Shown: positions 52,293-53,063 of the stretch, in pieces
Layout: every line of letters starts with the position of its first letter
Numbering within the stretch: position 1 is the first letter of the stretch
NCBI GenBank assembly: GCA_016927755.1
Contig: JAFGLZ010000008.1
Span: 1 to 53,063, forward strand
From: Phycisphaerae bacterium
GTDB taxonomy: Bacteria > Planctomycetota > Phycisphaerae > UBA1845 > JAFGLZ01
Direction: 5' to 3'
DNA: 53,063 bases
Made by a program: the position numbers and the translations under genes
Notes under the pieces: generated by a model
Databases searched by the model: none
What the model saw: only the letters and a program-made list of their open reading frames with translations
Told to the model about the DNA's origin: nothing

Positions 52293-52874
52293 CTATGTGA
52301 ACACCAACGTCATCACGCCGACGATCGCCCACCAGATGCCCACCGTCAAGGCGATCCTGGGCCACTCGAGATTGGCCCGGTAGCTCGCAATGGCGACCCC
52401 AGGGCCGAGCACCAACGCGAAACAGAATAGCGGCCCCCGAAGAAACGTCACGACAAAGCCGAACCCTACCAGCACGGACGCGATGAGATACTCGATCAGA
52501 TCGTACGAGGGAATCCGCTTCCTGAGTTGATTCCGCCCCTGCATCCGCTTGGCGAACCGCAGGCCCCGCACGTCGAACCCCGTCCCGCACTCCGGACAGA
52601 CCCGCTTCGTCAGACCCGTCAGGTTGTACCCGCACTCCGCGCAAGTCAGGTTCAAGTCCGGCGGGATCGGCAAATGGAACCGCCGTCCGCATTCCGGGCA
52701 GATGCGCCTATCGAGGCCCGTCAGATCCTGGCCGCATCCCTCGCACTTCAGGTGATACTCATAGGGCACGGGAATGCTATCGTCCCAGTCGAGATGACCA
52801 GCCGTCGGGATCTTCCCCGACACGCTCCGGCGGCCAACGGCGCGGCTCGATGACTTCGGCTTCTTCTTGCTCAC
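52293..52874 (-). CDS. Zinc-ribbon membrane protein, copy 2
   Basis: This is the tandem paralogue of the 51634-52245 gene, with the same layout: a Lys/Ser-rich start, 'WDDSIPVPYEYHLKCEGCG', two zinc ribbons ('CEGCGQDLTGLDRRICPECG', 'CAECGYNLTGLTKRVCPECG') and about three C-terminal membrane segments. The start is uncertain. GTG 52874 gives 193 aa, close to the paralogue; GTG 52964 would add 30 Arg-rich residues. Neither has a strong ribosome-binding site. A shared role is likely, but none can be named. Confidence 0.78.
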   Translation of the reverse strand: MSKKKPKSSSRAVGRRSVSGKIPTAGHLDWDDSIPVPYEYHLKCEGCGQDLTGLDRRICPECGRRFHLPIPPDLNLTCAECGYNLTGLTKRVCPECGTGFDVRGLRFAKRMQGRNQLRKRIPSYDLIEYLIASVLVGFGFVVTFLRGPLFCFALVLGPGVAIASYRANLEWPRIALTVGIWWAIVGVMTLVFT

Positions 52875-52981
52875 GGATAACGCTTCGCTTACGCCAGGTC
52901 TCTCTTCAGTCGGACGCCGTCGTGCACGGCACGCAACAGCACGATCAGGCAGTTTGAACCGCACGGCCGTGCGTCTCCAAT

Positions 52982-53063
52982 CCCGCAGCCTGATCCGGGT
53001 GTTTGGACTGCGCGTCTTCGGTCCCGCGGCCTGATCCGGATGTTTGGACTGCGCGTCTTCGGT
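52982..53063. repeat. 41-bp tandem repeat at the right edge
   Basis: Two consecutive 41-bp units (52982-53022 and 53023-53063) differ at two positions by eye, and the array may continue past the window. A more diverged, longer copy seems to precede it (about 52944-52981). Because 41 is not a multiple of three, a coding role is unlikely. Confidence 0.7.

Noticed and set aside
52982..53063. Right-edge repeat as a CRISPR array
   Set aside because: The units are directly adjacent with no unique spacers, and no cas genes are in the window.

Overview
This 53-kb window looks like chromosomal DNA of a high-GC planctomycete. The evidence is indirect. There are paired small zinc-ribbon membrane proteins with the repeated 'CxxC...LTGL..R.CPECG' signature, two bactofilins, two sulfatase-like proteins, a type-2 PyrF, a RibBA fusion, and a carbamoyltransferase/SxtJ/DUF5989 trio. 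Each is common in Planctomycetota, but none proves the assignment. I saw no phage, insertion sequence or CRISPR array.

Left part (1-15.2 kb, minus strand). Reading in the direction of transcription, a polysaccharide deacetylase and an ADP-ribosylglycohydrolase (translationally coupled) lead into queA. Then comes a two-gene cassette (a secreted TIM-barrel protein and an anchored SGNH hydrolase), then a decayed copy of the queA 3' end. After that lies a conserved housekeeping block: tRNA-Gln, prs, rplY/ctc, pth, rpsF, ssb, rpsR, rplI, dnaB and the 5' part of a bamA-like gene cut by the window edge. Its genes serve nucleotide supply, ribosome assembly and replication.

Middle (15.2-22.9 kb). Two plus-strand bactofilins follow a good promoter; the second carries an N-terminal zinc ribbon. 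A minus-strand multi-pass membrane protein comes next. Then three closely packed plus-strand genes follow: a terpenoid-cyclase-fold protein, a Tat-exported DUF362 protein and a membrane sulfatase-like protein whose nucleophile position is Thr.

Tad/Flp pilus locus (23.2-33.4 kb, plus strand). The order is flp, prepilin peptidase, TadE-like pseudopilin, CpaB, secretin, CpaE, CpaF, TadB, TadC. Together they make, process and export a Flp-type pilus. A hairpin after flp probably lets the major pilin be made in excess. The locus is followed by two minus-strand genes: a secreted clan CD (caspase/legumain-like) protease with an EF-hand and a C-terminal anchor, and a sulfatase-like/TPR fusion.

Right part (37.8-53 kb). 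murD and pyrF lie on the minus strand. pgsA, ribBA, rpsA, a primary-type sigma factor and a lipoprotein lie on the plus strand. A minus-strand accessory block ends the window: a sialidase-like protein, DUF5989, SxtJ, a NodU/TobZ-type carbamoyltransferase and two paralogous zinc-ribbon membrane proteins. Several gaps of this block hold short palindromes, some with compensatory changes between copies.

The observations I rate highest are the 115-bp duplication of the queA 3' end around the two-gene cassette, the anchored caspase-like protease next to the Tad locus, the carbamoyltransferase trio, and the palindrome family.
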